A DNA stretch of 64,000 bases from Pygmaiobacter massiliensis (GTDB taxonomy: Bacteria > Bacillota > Clostridia > Oscillospirales > Ruminococcaceae). The stretch lies in contig NZ_OAML01000003.1 in assembly GCF_900199435.1 (NCBI RefSeq), positions 1,443,166-1,507,165 of the forward strand, in the 5' to 3' direction. The notes beneath the pieces were generated by a model. That model did no database searches. It was not told the DNA's origin and was given only the letters and a program-made list of their open reading frames with translations. Position numbers and translations under genes: made by a program. Each line of letters opens with the position of its first letter. Within the stretch, counting starts at the first letter, position 1. Below are positions 9,178 to 17,016 of this stretch, piece by piece.

Positions 9178-9223
9178 GGTGAAAATCCTCCAAAGATCTA
9201 CAAATAAATTTACGCCCAAACAT

Positions 9224-9283
9224 TTGACATTGTCGCCCTTGATTTGCTATTATCATATTACCAAATCCCCCTTAGCATTGCAA
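9224..9283 (-). promoter_or_regulatory. Promoter and candidate IclR operator of the hydrolase gene
   Basis: On the minus strand TTGCAA (9283-9278) and TAATAT (9260-9255) are 17 bases apart. Downstream of the start point lies TTGACATTGTCG (9224-9235 on plus), whose core GACATTGTC is a perfect odd palindrome. The same motif recurs at the other two promoters of this cluster, and a repressor bound there would block transcription. Confidence 0.6.
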
Positions 9284-9318
9284 TTGACGAAAATTACAGG
9301 AATTTCTCAGCCAGATTG

Positions 9319-9362
9319 TTGACAATTTCGACTATGACGAATAATAGTTTGATATAGTCGAA
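9319..9362 (+). promoter_or_regulatory. Promoter and candidate operators of the PLP enzyme gene
   Basis: TTGACA (9319-9324) and TAATAG (9342-9347) are 17 bases apart. Two copies of the cluster motif overlap it: TTGACAATTTCGA (9319-9331) and TTGATATAGTCGA (9349-9361). Confidence 0.55.
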
Positions 9363-9380
9363 TATATAAGGAGGCATATG

Positions 9381-10547
9381 ATGTATCAATTCGATGTACC
9401 CGTAGACCGCCACGGCAAAAGCCTAAAATGGGACGCTCCGCTGTATGAAGTGCCAAACCCGGCACAGCTTACCCCAATGTGGATTGCCGACATGGATTTT
9501 GCGACACCTCCCTGCGTCATCGACGCAATCGCTAACCGGCTAAAGCACCCAACTATGGGCTATTTTGAGCTGGACGACCGTTTTTACGATGCCGTAATTC
9601 GGTGGGCCAAGGTGCGCCGCGGGCTGGAGGATATCACCCGCGAGAACATTCTGTACCAAAACTCGACAGTGGGCGCTATTGTAGCCGCCATACAGCTTTT
9701 AACCGAGCCGGGTGACCCGGTGCTAGTGCATCTGCCTAACTATACCGGCTTTACTTATGGCATTGCCGATGCCGGTCGCCGCCTCGTGGGAACACCGCTC
9801 GTGCAGGATGAAAACGGTATCTTCCGGATGGACCTTGCCGATATGGAAGAGAAAATTGTAAACGAAAACATCAAGTGTTTGATTCTTTGTTCTCCACACA
9901 ACCCGACAGGCAGGGTGTGGACATTGGAAGAGTTGCAGGCAGCCACGGCACTTTGCGAAAAATATCAGGTGCGGATTATTTCCGATGAGGTCTGGTCTGA
10001 TTTTGTCTATGCCCCCGCAAAACAGATTCCGACCGCGCAGGTGTCAGAGTATGCGCGCGCACATACCATTGCCACTTACGGCGCAACCAAAACCTTTAAC
10101 CTTGCAGGTTTGCGCATTGCGTATTCCATCGTGTACGAGCCGGAGCTGGCGGCAGCGTACAAGAAAATCAGCAGCTGTAACCACTACAATGTACCCAACG
10201 TGCTTTCCGCAGAAGCGCTCATCGGTGCGTACGAACATGGCGAGCAGTACGTGGACGAGCTGGTAAGCTATATCCACGATAATCTGAACTACGCGGATGG
10301 ATACATCAAAGCCTATATTCCGTCGCTAGCCTCTTATGTACCGGAAGGAACCTATACCATGTGGCTCTCACTTGCGGGCACCGGCCGAACAGACGAAGAA
10401 AATATGCTGCGTATGGCAGCGCAGGGGTTGGTGGCAAACCCTGCAAGCGATTATAACGGAAACGGATGGTTCCGGTTGAATCTTGCTTGTCCACGCAGCC
10501 AGGTAGACGCAGCATTAGATGCATTGAAAGCTGCGATGGAGCCGTAG
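9381..10547 (+). CDS. MalY/PatB-type aminotransferase (class I/II PLP enzyme)
   Basis: This 388-residue fold-type I PLP enzyme matches the MalY/PatB branch, which includes cystathionine beta-lyases and aminotransferases. Markers are MWIADMDFATPP near the N-terminus, HPTMGYFE, CSPHNPTGRVW, SDEVWSDF and GATKTFNLAGLR with the PLP-binding Lys. The usual SKTFN start is TKTFN. Whether it cleaves C-S bonds or transaminates cannot be told from sequence. ATG 9381 has a 6-base spacer from AGGAGG; ATG 9378 is only 3 bases away and less likely. Its promoter carries the cluster repeat, so it probably acts with the hydrolase and the Nramp-like transporter. Confidence 0.9.
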   Translation: MYQFDVPVDRHGKSLKWDAPLYEVPNPAQLTPMWIADMDFATPPCVIDAIANRLKHPTMGYFELDDRFYDAVIRWAKVRRGLEDITRENILYQNSTVGAIVAAIQLLTEPGDPVLVHLPNYTGFTYGIADAGRRLVGTPLVQDENGIFRMDLADMEEKIVNENIKCLILCSPHNPTGRVWTLEELQAATALCEKYQVRIISDEVWSDFVYAPAKQIPTAQVSEYARAHTIATYGATKTFNLAGLRIAYSIVYEPELAAAYKKISSCNHYNVPNVLSAEALIGAYEHGEQYVDELVSYIHDNLNYADGYIKAYIPSLASYVPEGTYTMWLSLAGTGRTDEENMLRMAAQGLVANPASDYNGNGWFRLNLACPRSQVDAALDALKAAMEP

Positions 10548-10573
10548 TATAATATAGTATATATAATAAAAAA

Positions 10574-10608
10574 CAGACTGTATGGTGTCATACAGTCTGC
10601 TTTTGTTT
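10574..10608. terminator. Bidirectional terminator between PLP enzyme and IclR genes
   Basis: A perfect 11-bp stem CAGACTGTATG/CATACAGTCTG with loop GTGT has a T-rich tract on the plus side (CTTTTGTTTT) and an A-rich tract before it, giving a U-tract on the minus strand. Confidence 0.85.
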
Positions 10609-10641
10609 TATGATAAGGGCAAAAGCCGGCAAAGCTGCGGG

Positions 10642-11418
10642 CTATGCAAAAAGTTTGTGGCTGAGCTTGCGGGTCAAGGTCTTTAGATCAAAAATGATTT
10701 CTGGACGGTGCTCGTCAATATGAAAGGTAAGCCCGGTGACGCTGACGGTGCCAAACAGGTTGCCCTCGGCATCCAAAATGGGAGCCGAAATCGCCGCGAC
10801 ACCGAGGCCGAGCTCTTCGTTTTCTTCTGAAAAGCCGTTGCTGCGGATGAGCTCGAGATTCTCGAGCAGTGCCTCGCGAGAGGTGATTGACTTCGGCGAA
10901 AGTGCAATAAATTCATGCCGCTGAATGTATTTTTCCAGCTCTTCTGAAGACAAAAAAGAGAGCAGAAGCTTACCGGATGCGGTACAATATAAAGGATTCA
11001 GATAGCTTTCTGAGATGCTGGTAATGGTGTACATTTCTTTTTCGGGCAAAATGCGGTTAACCAGCACCAATTCGCCGAACTCCAGCATAAAAATACCGGC
11101 GCTTACTCGGTAAGCATTGGCAAGATGCGTCATATCCTCACGCGCTTCGTCCATCAAAAAAGAGCGCTTGGCGCTATCTGCAAAATGATATTTGCGCAAA
11201 AGTGCCTGGCCAAGCATATATTTGCCGCGCTGGTTTTGGCGCACAAAATTATTATTGTGTAAAGTATTTAAAATACCGTGCACGGTACTTTTATTTAAGT
11301 CCAGCATAGTGCTCAATTCGCTCAGCGAGCGCTCGGTGGTAATGTCTTCAAAGCAATTGATGATATCCACGGCGCGCTGTACGGACTGAATTACTTTGCC
11401 TGTTTTTTGCTGTGCCAT
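10642..11418 (-). CDS. IclR-family transcriptional regulator
   Basis: This 258-residue protein has the IclR layout: winged HTH at about residues 10-70 (VQRAVDIINCFEDITTERSLSELSTMLDLNKSTVHGILNTL with the recognition helix NKSTVHGIL) and an effector-binding GAF-like domain with LNPLYCTASGKLLLSFL and GVAAISAPILDAEGNLFGTVSVTG. The ligand is unknown. The ATG at 11418 follows AAAGGAGCTCG. It sits between the PLP enzyme and the Nramp-like transporter, and a palindromic repeat occurs at all three neighbouring promoters, so it is the likely local regulator. Confidence 0.93.
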   Translation of the reverse strand: MAQQKTGKVIQSVQRAVDIINCFEDITTERSLSELSTMLDLNKSTVHGILNTLHNNNFVRQNQRGKYMLGQALLRKYHFADSAKRSFLMDEAREDMTHLANAYRVSAGIFMLEFGELVLVNRILPEKEMYTITSISESYLNPLYCTASGKLLLSFLSSEELEKYIQRHEFIALSPKSITSREALLENLELIRSNGFSEENEELGLGVAAISAPILDAEGNLFGTVSVTGLTFHIDEHRPEIIFDLKTLTRKLSHKLFA

Positions 11419-11853
11419 ATCGAGCTCCTTTGCTCCTTTTCAGGAAACACATTTTTGATTTAGTTTAAGTATAACATAAGTTTTCGCAATTTACTACCGA
11501 AAGCAAAGTCCCGGAAAAAGCGTAAAGCCGTTTGGAAATTTGTACAAGAAAAGAAAAGTTGATTTAGACACGAAGTAGACAATATCGAATATAAGTTTGA
11601 CAATGTAGAATAATGTACAAAATGAGAATAATATATTGACAATGTCGCACGAATTAGTGCATAATTACGACATCGGCAAACGTTTGACAAATTCCCCTCT
11701 AAAATGTCCAAGGCATATTCTTTCTCATTAAGTCCGGAATCTTCTGTCATATCGCCCTTTGGCAGAGCGTAATTCCGCCTTGAAATTGAGAAAGCGCTAT
11801 TCGAGCCTGTGGACTCTTAACAGCACTTTAAACAGATTTTAGGAGGAAGCCAA
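11419..11853 (+). promoter_or_regulatory. Regulatory region of the Nramp-like gene with four operator-like repeats
   Basis: This AT-rich region has no convincing gene. It holds repeated TTGACAATGTCG-like elements at 11576-11589 (TAGACAATATCGAA), 11597-11610 (TTGACAATGTAGAA), 11636-11647 (TTGACAATGTCG) and a weaker copy at 11684-11695. The third is the -35 of a promoter with CATAAT at 11660-11665 (18-base spacer). Copies 1 and 2 start 21 bases apart and copies 2 and 3 start 39 apart, near whole helical turns, as expected for cooperative regulator binding. The transporter ribosome site TTAGGAGGAAG is at the right end. Confidence 0.6.
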
Positions 11854-13068
11854 ATGGATAAAAAATACACTTTAAAAGATAAAATGAAAGCCGTCGGCCC
11901 TGGCATTTTGGTTGTTGGCTCATTTATCGGCCCCGGCACTATCACCAGCGCAACCCGTGCAGGCGCAGGCTATGGCTACGCACTGCTCTGGACCATCATC
12001 TTCTCGGTTATTGCTGTTGTAGTAATGCAGGAGATGGCAGCCCGACTGGGTATTGTTACCCAAAACGGTTTGGCAGAAGAGCTTGTAAAAGAGCTGGAAG
12101 GCCGTAAGTTCTTAAAGTATTTCATGGTCACCTTGGTTGCGGCCGCCATTTCTCTGGGCGGTGTTGCCTATATGAGCGGTGACCTCACCGGCACAGCCAT
12201 TGGCATTTCTGCCATCACTGGCATCCCGTCCAAAATTGTTGCGCCGCTTTGGGGCCTCGGCGTTTTGCTGCTCGTCAGCAGGGGCAACGCAGTAAAATCA
12301 CTTGAAAAGCTGCTTACTGTATGCGTTTCTATTATGGCTGTGGTTTTCGTTGTTACCATGATTATTGTAAAACCCGACCTTGGCGAGCTGATGCGCGGCG
12401 CGATTCCGACCGTTCCCGAAGGTGCGATTATGACCTGTGTGTCGATGATTGGCACCACGGTAGTTCCTTATAACATGTTCATCCATGCCACCAGCGCCCG
12501 CAAAACCTGGAAAGACCCCGGTATGCTGCCGCTCTCTAAGTTCGATATCAAAGTTTCTATGATCATCGGCGGCATCATCACCGGCTCGGTACTTATCACC
12601 GCAGGCACCGTAATGCGCGGCATGTCTGTTAACTCTGCTGCAGATATGGCCGTACAGCTGGAGCCGGTACTCGGCAGCCTGGCACAGCCCTTCCTTAGCA
12701 TCGGCCTTGTGGCAGCAGGTATTTCCTCTGCGGTTATCACTCCGCTTGGCGTTTCTTACGTGCTGGCAGGCCTGTTTGGCTGGGGTATGGACAAAAGCGA
12801 TAAACGCTTCCACTGGACCAACATCATCATCGTTGTCATCGGTATCATCGGTGCTGCAACCGGCTTTAACCCCATCACCATCATTATGGCCGCGCAGGCA
12901 GTCAATGGTGTGTTCCTGCCTATCATCGTGTTTACCGTTCTCTTCCTTGCCAGCCGTACCAGCGTGCTGGGCAAATATAAAAACACCTGGGTACAGAATC
13001 TGCTCGGTGGCGGCGTATTCTTGATCTCGCTCATCATCGGCATCAGCAGCATTCTTTCTCTCTTTTAA
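11854..13068 (+). CDS. Nramp-fold transporter lacking the metal-binding motifs
   Basis: This 404-residue, roughly 11-helix membrane protein belongs to the Nramp/SLC11 fold. The first helix begins with the usual GPG-L but the metal-coordinating DPGN is GPGT (residues 26-29). In helix 6 the canonical VMPH(N) is VVPYN (203-207), so the Met and His are gone. Metal ions are therefore an unlikely substrate; by analogy with the wider APC superfamily an amino acid or organic cation is possible. The ATG follows AGGAGGAAGCCAA. It is preceded by IclR-type repeats, suggesting uptake of the substrate of the neighbouring hydrolase and PLP enzyme. That link is inference. Confidence 0.85.
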   Translation: MDKKYTLKDKMKAVGPGILVVGSFIGPGTITSATRAGAGYGYALLWTIIFSVIAVVVMQEMAARLGIVTQNGLAEELVKELEGRKFLKYFMVTLVAAAISLGGVAYMSGDLTGTAIGISAITGIPSKIVAPLWGLGVLLLVSRGNAVKSLEKLLTVCVSIMAVVFVVTMIIVKPDLGELMRGAIPTVPEGAIMTCVSMIGTTVVPYNMFIHATSARKTWKDPGMLPLSKFDIKVSMIIGGIITGSVLITAGTVMRGMSVNSAADMAVQLEPVLGSLAQPFLSIGLVAAGISSAVITPLGVSYVLAGLFGWGMDKSDKRFHWTNIIIVVIGIIGAATGFNPITIIMAAQAVNGVFLPIIVFTVLFLASRTSVLGKYKNTWVQNLLGGGVFLISLIIGISSILSLF

Positions 13069-13156
13069 TTAAAGCACAGCGTATTTTGAGTTTTGTGTTT
13101 AAGCCGCACCTAAACTACTTAAGCTGTTCCTTTAATACACACACTTTCTTTGAAGG

Positions 13157-13190
13157 AAAAAGCCCTTTGCGAAAAGCAAAGGGCTTTTTT
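13157..13190. terminator. Bidirectional terminator between Nramp-like gene and trxB
   Basis: The stem AAAAGCCCTTTGC/GCAAAGGGCTTTT with loop GAAAA is flanked by A-run and T-run, so it can serve both converging genes. Confidence 0.9.
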
Positions 13191-13234
13191 CTGCAATATC
13201 GGTGTTGCGGGCCACCCGGGCAAAGAGAGCGATG

Positions 13235-14146
13235 CTAAGCAAGGTACTCTTCGATATAATGCGAGGCCACAGCGCCATCTGCTGCTGCGGTGACAATCTG
13301 CCGCAGCACCTTGGTGCGTACATCGCCGACGGCATAAACACCGGGCAGGCTGGTACGTGTGCTCTCGTCCGCGACAATATAGCCGGCATCATCCAGCTCG
13401 AGCTGGCCTTGGAACATAGCGGTGTTCGGCACACGGCCCACAGCAACAAAAATGCCCTCCGCCTCAATGCGGCGGGTTTCCCCGGTCTGCACATTTTTAA
13501 CTACGACACCCTGTACTTTGGCATCATATAAAAACTCGGCGACTTGGCTGTTCCAGATAAACTCTACATTCTTCATCTTTTGCAGCGCATCAATATAAAG
13601 CCTGGTGGCACGCAGGCTGTCGCGGCGGTGTACCAGGTAAACTTTTTTGCAAAGTTTCGCGAGAAAAAGCGCATCTGCCGCAGCGGTATTGCCGCCGCCG
13701 ACCACGACCACGGTTTTATCTTTGTACATTCTGCCGTCGCAGGTGGCGCAGTAGGTTACGCCGCGGCCGCGCAGCTCTTTTTCGTGGGCAACGCCCAGCT
13801 CACGCGGGGCAGCGCCGGTGGCAATAATCACCGCCCGGGCCTCAAAATCGCCTTCCGAAGTTTTCAGCAGCTTCGTATCGCCTGCAAGCTGCACCGAAGT
13901 AACATCGGCAATTTCGGTAACAGCGCCAAAACGCTCGGCCCCGCGCTGCATTTTTTCTGCGAGGTCAAACCCGTCCACAGTATCATCAAAGCCAGGATAG
14001 TTGTCAATTTCGTTTGTGGTGGACATCTGCCCGCCAGGAGCCAGCTGTTCCAGCACAGCGGTGGTAAAACCTGCACGTGCGCAGTAAAGCGCGGCAGAAT
14101 ATCCTGCAGGTCCGCCGCCGATAATCGCTATATCATATTGTTTCAT
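13235..14146 (-). CDS. trxB: Thioredoxin reductase
   Basis: A 303-residue low-molecular-weight flavoprotein that passes electrons from NADPH to thioredoxin. It has the FAD motif IIGGGPAGYSAALY at the N-terminus, the redox centre C133-A-T-C136 followed by DG, the NADPH motif VVVGGGNTAAADALFL, HRRD, and the second FAD block YAVGDV. The ATG at 14146 follows CGGAGGTAACGTGCA. It lies 16 bases after the thioredoxin gene, so the electron donor and acceptor are co-transcribed. Confidence 0.96.
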   Translation of the reverse strand: MKQYDIAIIGGGPAGYSAALYCARAGFTTAVLEQLAPGGQMSTTNEIDNYPGFDDTVDGFDLAEKMQRGAERFGAVTEIADVTSVQLAGDTKLLKTSEGDFEARAVIIATGAAPRELGVAHEKELRGRGVTYCATCDGRMYKDKTVVVVGGGNTAAADALFLAKLCKKVYLVHRRDSLRATRLYIDALQKMKNVEFIWNSQVAEFLYDAKVQGVVVKNVQTGETRRIEAEGIFVAVGRVPNTAMFQGQLELDDAGYIVADESTRTSLPGVYAVGDVRTKVLRQIVTAAADGAVASHYIEEYLA

Positions 14147-14162
14147 TGCACGTTACCTCCGT

Positions 14163-14492
14163 TTATTTTTCCAGGCCCTGTTGTGAAAGCCACTCTTCTA
14201 TTTTAGCTTTGGACTCCGGCGCGATGATGCCCTCGCCATGCGCGCCTTTTTGAAACAGCAGCAGGGTAGGAATCGTCTGCACGCCAAATTGTTCTGCCAG
14301 TTCAGGTGCATCGTCAATATTCAATTTTGCAACAGTAAGCTTGCTCGCATACTCCTCGGCAATCTTATCCAGCGCCGGTGCAATGCGGCGGCAGTAAACG
14401 CACCACGGTGCCCAAAAATCCAGCAATATCGGGCGCTCGGCGTTTTGTACTGCGGCGGCAAAATTTTCTTTGGTGATTTTTAAAATATCCAT
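14163..14492 (-). CDS. trxA: Thioredoxin with atypical CVYC active site
   Basis: A 109-residue single-domain thioredoxin: DFWAPW precedes the active site C31-V-Y-C34, and the cis-proline is in QTIPTLLLF (Pro75). The common thioredoxin motif is CGPC; replacing Gly-Pro by Val-Tyr is expected to change redox potential and partner choice, although thioredoxin reductase is next door in the same operon. The ATG at 14492 follows AGAGGATTCATCAGC. The symbol is given on context; it may be a specialised thioredoxin rather than the cell's main one. Confidence 0.92.
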   Translation of the reverse strand: MDILKITKENFAAAVQNAERPILLDFWAPWCVYCRRIAPALDKIAEEYASKLTVAKLNIDDAPELAEQFGVQTIPTLLLFQKGAHGEGIIAPESKAKIEEWLSQQGLEK

Positions 14493-14553
14493 GCTGATGA
14501 ATCCTCTCGATTATGATTATGATGGTATGATACCCGATTACCCCTAAAAAAAC

Positions 14554-14568
14554 TGTGACACTGTCACA
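14554..14568. promoter_or_regulatory. Perfect palindrome between trx and Smr genes
   Basis: TGTGACA-C-TGTCACA is a perfect 7+1+7 inverted repeat in the 142-base divergent gap between the thioredoxin and Smr genes. There is no T-tract, so an operator for a dimeric regulator is more likely than a terminator. The regulator is unknown. Confidence 0.5.
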
Positions 14569-14634
14569 TAAAGGAAAACAATGCAAAACAGGCAAAACCG
14601 TGGTATCATAGATAAGCACAAAGGAGGCGATTGC

Positions 14635-14871
14635 ATGCAGGGCATTCTTACGCTGGACTTGCACGGCAAAAACCGATATCAGGCTAAGGTGGCCATCGAC
14701 GCTGCGCTGCGCCGGGCGAAAGGCGTCTACCGCATTCGGCTGGTTCACGGCTGTCACGGCGGCACTGCGCTGCGGGATATGATCGCCGACGAATACAGCA
14801 CCCGCCCCGGCATACTGCGGCTTGCGCCGGTCAACGACAGCATAACCGAGCTGATTTTGCGGGAGCTTTGA
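14635..14871 (+). CDS. Smr-domain protein
   Basis: A 78-residue protein consisting only of an Smr (small MutS-related) domain: LDLHGKNRYQAKVAIDAAL matches the LDLHG start, and IRLVHGCHGGTALRDMI matches the HGxGxGxLR motif, here with Cys-His in place of Gly-Lys. Smr domains can be nucleases acting on nucleic acids. ATG 14635 has AAGGAGG with a 7-base spacer, which decides the start against an in-frame upstream ATG at 14581. It lies 21 bases before recQ, probably the same operon. Confidence 0.85.
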   Translation: MQGILTLDLHGKNRYQAKVAIDAALRRAKGVYRIRLVHGCHGGTALRDMIADEYSTRPGILRLAPVNDSITELILREL

Positions 14872-14892
14872 ATCATAAAGGAATCAATTATC

Positions 14893-16716
14893 ATGCAACA
14901 AAAAGAAACGATACTAAAACAATATTTCGGGTATGACAGCTTTCGCAGCGGCCAGGCAGAGATTATTGATGCAATGGCAGAAGGACGCGACCTGCTTGCC
15001 ATTATGCCCACCGGTGCAGGTAAATCTATCTGCTACCAGGTGCCAGCACTGATGGACGAGGGGATTACCCTTGTGGTTTCGCCGCTTGTTTCTCTGATGA
15101 AAGACCAGGTAGGAGCGTTGTTGCAGGCAGGCGTGCGCGCGGCTTATATCAATAGCTCGCTGACACCCGGCCAGCAACAAGAGGCTTTGCGCCGTGCCAT
15201 GATGGGCGCTTATAAAATTATCTATGTTGCGCCGGAGCGTTTATTGACTCCGGCTTTTTTGTGGTTTGCGGAAACGGCGGACATTCGCCGGGTTACGGTG
15301 GATGAAGCCCATTGTGTTTCACAGTGGGGGCAGGACTTTCGCCCCAGCTACCTTTCGGTGGCAGAGTTCATCGGCAAGCTTTCGCGTCGGCCGGTGCTGA
15401 GTGCGTTTACTGCTACTGCCACCGCCGGGGTGCGGCAGGATATTCTTGCGCTACTGGGGCTGGAAGAACCGCTGGTATATATGGCAGGCTACGACCGGCC
15501 TAACCTTGAGTTTTGTGTAGAGCAGCCCCGCAACAAAAACCTTGCGCTGCTGGGCCACCTGCGTGATTTTGGCGGTAAAAGCGGCATCGTTTATTGCTCT
15601 ACCCGCAAGGCGGTAGAGGCGGTGTGTGAGTTTTTGCGCCAGCAGGGCATTGCGGCTACCCGTTATCATGCCGGGCTGGAGGATGCCGAGCGCCGCGCAA
15701 ACCAGGACGACTTTTTGTACGACCGAGCAGAAGTGATGGTCGCTACCAATGCGTTTGGCATGGGCATTGATAAATCCAATGTCAGCTTTGTTATACATTA
15801 TAATATGCCAAAGGATTTGGAGAGCTATTATCAGGAAGCTGGCCGCGCCGGGCGTGACGGAGAACCGGCGAAATGTATTCTGCTTTATAGCCCACAGGAT
15901 GTAATTACCGGACGGTATTTTATTGAGCATGGGCGGGACGAAGAAGAAATGGACCCCGAAACCAGAGCCAAGGTGCAAGAGCAGGCGTCAGAGCGGCTGA
16001 AACGCATGACGTTTTATGCCACCACGACCGACTGCCTGCGCGGGTTTATTCTGCGGTATTTTGGCGAAACGGCTCCGTCCGAATGCGGCAATTGCTCCAA
16101 CTGCAAAGACGGATTTGAAACAGTGGACATTGCCCCGGCTGCAAAGCAGGTTGTTCTATGTGTGGAGCAGCTGCACCGACTGGGCAGAGCATATGGCAAA
16201 AACGCACTGAGTGCTATTTTGCGTGCAGCACCCGGTGCCAAGGCAACTGCAGCCAGCACCGAGGCGTTTGGTACCCTTGCAGGATTAAGCGATGCTGCGC
16301 TGCGTGCGATACTCGACGCGTTGGTGCGCGAGGGCTACCTTGCAGTAGGCGAAGGCGAATACCCTGTGCTGGAAACCACCGAAAAAAGCGAAGAAGTCTT
16401 TTCTGGCGAATCGCTTACGGTTAAACTGAAAGTAGCAACGCGCAGAGCGGTGCGCGGCGAAAAAGCGCCCACAGAACAATCGGCAAACCCGGAGCTGCTG
16501 GCACAGCTGAAGGCGTTGCGGCTCTCGCTTGCACGCAGTGCAGGGGTACCGGCGTACGCGGTGTTTACCGATGCAACGCTGCGCGAAATTGCAACCCATC
16601 TGCCGCGCACCAATGCAGAATTTGCGGGTATTAAGGGTGTAGGCACTGTAAAATGCAATCGCTATGGCGAAGAGTTTACCGCTGCGGTACGGGAATATCT
16701 TGAAAAGAGTAATTAA
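14893..16716 (+). CDS. recQ: ATP-dependent DNA helicase RecQ
   Basis: A 607-residue superfamily 2 helicase. Order: motif I MPTGAGKS (residues 38-45), DEAH motif II in VTVDEAHCVSQWGQDFRPSY, SAFTATAT (motif III), the helicase C-terminal lobe ending in YYQEAGRAGRDG (motif VI), a zinc-binding segment with CGNCSNC, a winged-helix region, and a C-terminal HRDC domain (about residues 525-600). It unwinds 3'-5' at recombination and stalled-fork structures. Full length for the family. Weak upstream ribosome site (AAAGGAATCAATTATC) and short spacing suggest translation with the Smr gene. Confidence 0.96.
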   Translation: MQQKETILKQYFGYDSFRSGQAEIIDAMAEGRDLLAIMPTGAGKSICYQVPALMDEGITLVVSPLVSLMKDQVGALLQAGVRAAYINSSLTPGQQQEALRRAMMGAYKIIYVAPERLLTPAFLWFAETADIRRVTVDEAHCVSQWGQDFRPSYLSVAEFIGKLSRRPVLSAFTATATAGVRQDILALLGLEEPLVYMAGYDRPNLEFCVEQPRNKNLALLGHLRDFGGKSGIVYCSTRKAVEAVCEFLRQQGIAATRYHAGLEDAERRANQDDFLYDRAEVMVATNAFGMGIDKSNVSFVIHYNMPKDLESYYQEAGRAGRDGEPAKCILLYSPQDVITGRYFIEHGRDEEEMDPETRAKVQEQASERLKRMTFYATTTDCLRGFILRYFGETAPSECGNCSNCKDGFETVDIAPAAKQVVLCVEQLHRLGRAYGKNALSAILRAAPGAKATAASTEAFGTLAGLSDAALRAILDALVREGYLAVGEGEYPVLETTEKSEEVFSGESLTVKLKVATRRAVRGEKAPTEQSANPELLAQLKALRLSLARSAGVPAYAVFTDATLREIATHLPRTNAEFAGIKGVGTVKCNRYGEEFTAAVREYLEKSN

Positions 16717-16792
16717 TACGGCAGTCTTTTAAAACTGCAAGCAGAAGAGTGTGCCTGCGAAAAGCAGTAACAAAACAGGCAAAAAATAGTTA

Positions 16793-16808
16793 TGGCAGAA
16801 AGCTTGCT
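16793..16808 (+). promoter_or_regulatory. Candidate sigma-54 (-24/-12) promoter upstream of the 2HCT transporter
   Basis: TGGCAGAAAGCTTGCT matches the consensus TGGCAC-N5-TTGCW with exactly ten bases between the GG and GC pairs. RpoN and an NtrC-type activator are encoded in the same window. The start point would be near 16819, about 200 bases before the gene. Confidence 0.6.
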
Positions 16809-16877
16809 TTGTTGATAGTTCGATTGAGGATTCATGAACAGGGCAACGGCAGAAAAATTTTGATTTCCGCCAAAGTA

Positions 16878-16908
16878 TTGCGCTTTCATGCAGTATCGCG
16901 CTATACTG
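16878..16908 (+). promoter_or_regulatory. Candidate sigma-70 promoter with overlapping inverted repeat
   Basis: TTGCGC (16878-16883) and TATACT (16902-16907) are 18 bases apart. The -10 lies inside the inverted repeat CAGTAT-N6-ATACTG (16891-16908), a plausible repressor site. The rest of 16717-17016 shows no gene I can support. Confidence 0.45.
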
Positions 16909-17016
16909 AGGATTGTTATTGTTTAGGGCTTTGGAAAAATATTAAAAATATTGTCCAACCCGCTACGGGCAGCAGACCGCAAGAGGACGGTTTGTGTTTT
17001 GTAAAGGAGAAGGAAA

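Noticed and set aside
8263-9207. 314-codon plus-strand frame opposite the ureohydrolase gene
   Set aside because: The minus strand encodes clear family motifs; this frame has none and no ribosome site.
11460-11750. Minus-strand reading frame of 96 codons with a GNL-x3-CRC-x2-Y stretch resembling the [2Fe-2S] motif of molybdenum hydroxylases
   Set aside because: It lies across the repeat-rich promoter region, lacks a ribosome site and the rest of the domain, and the motif has a three-residue insertion. Chance or a very old remnant.
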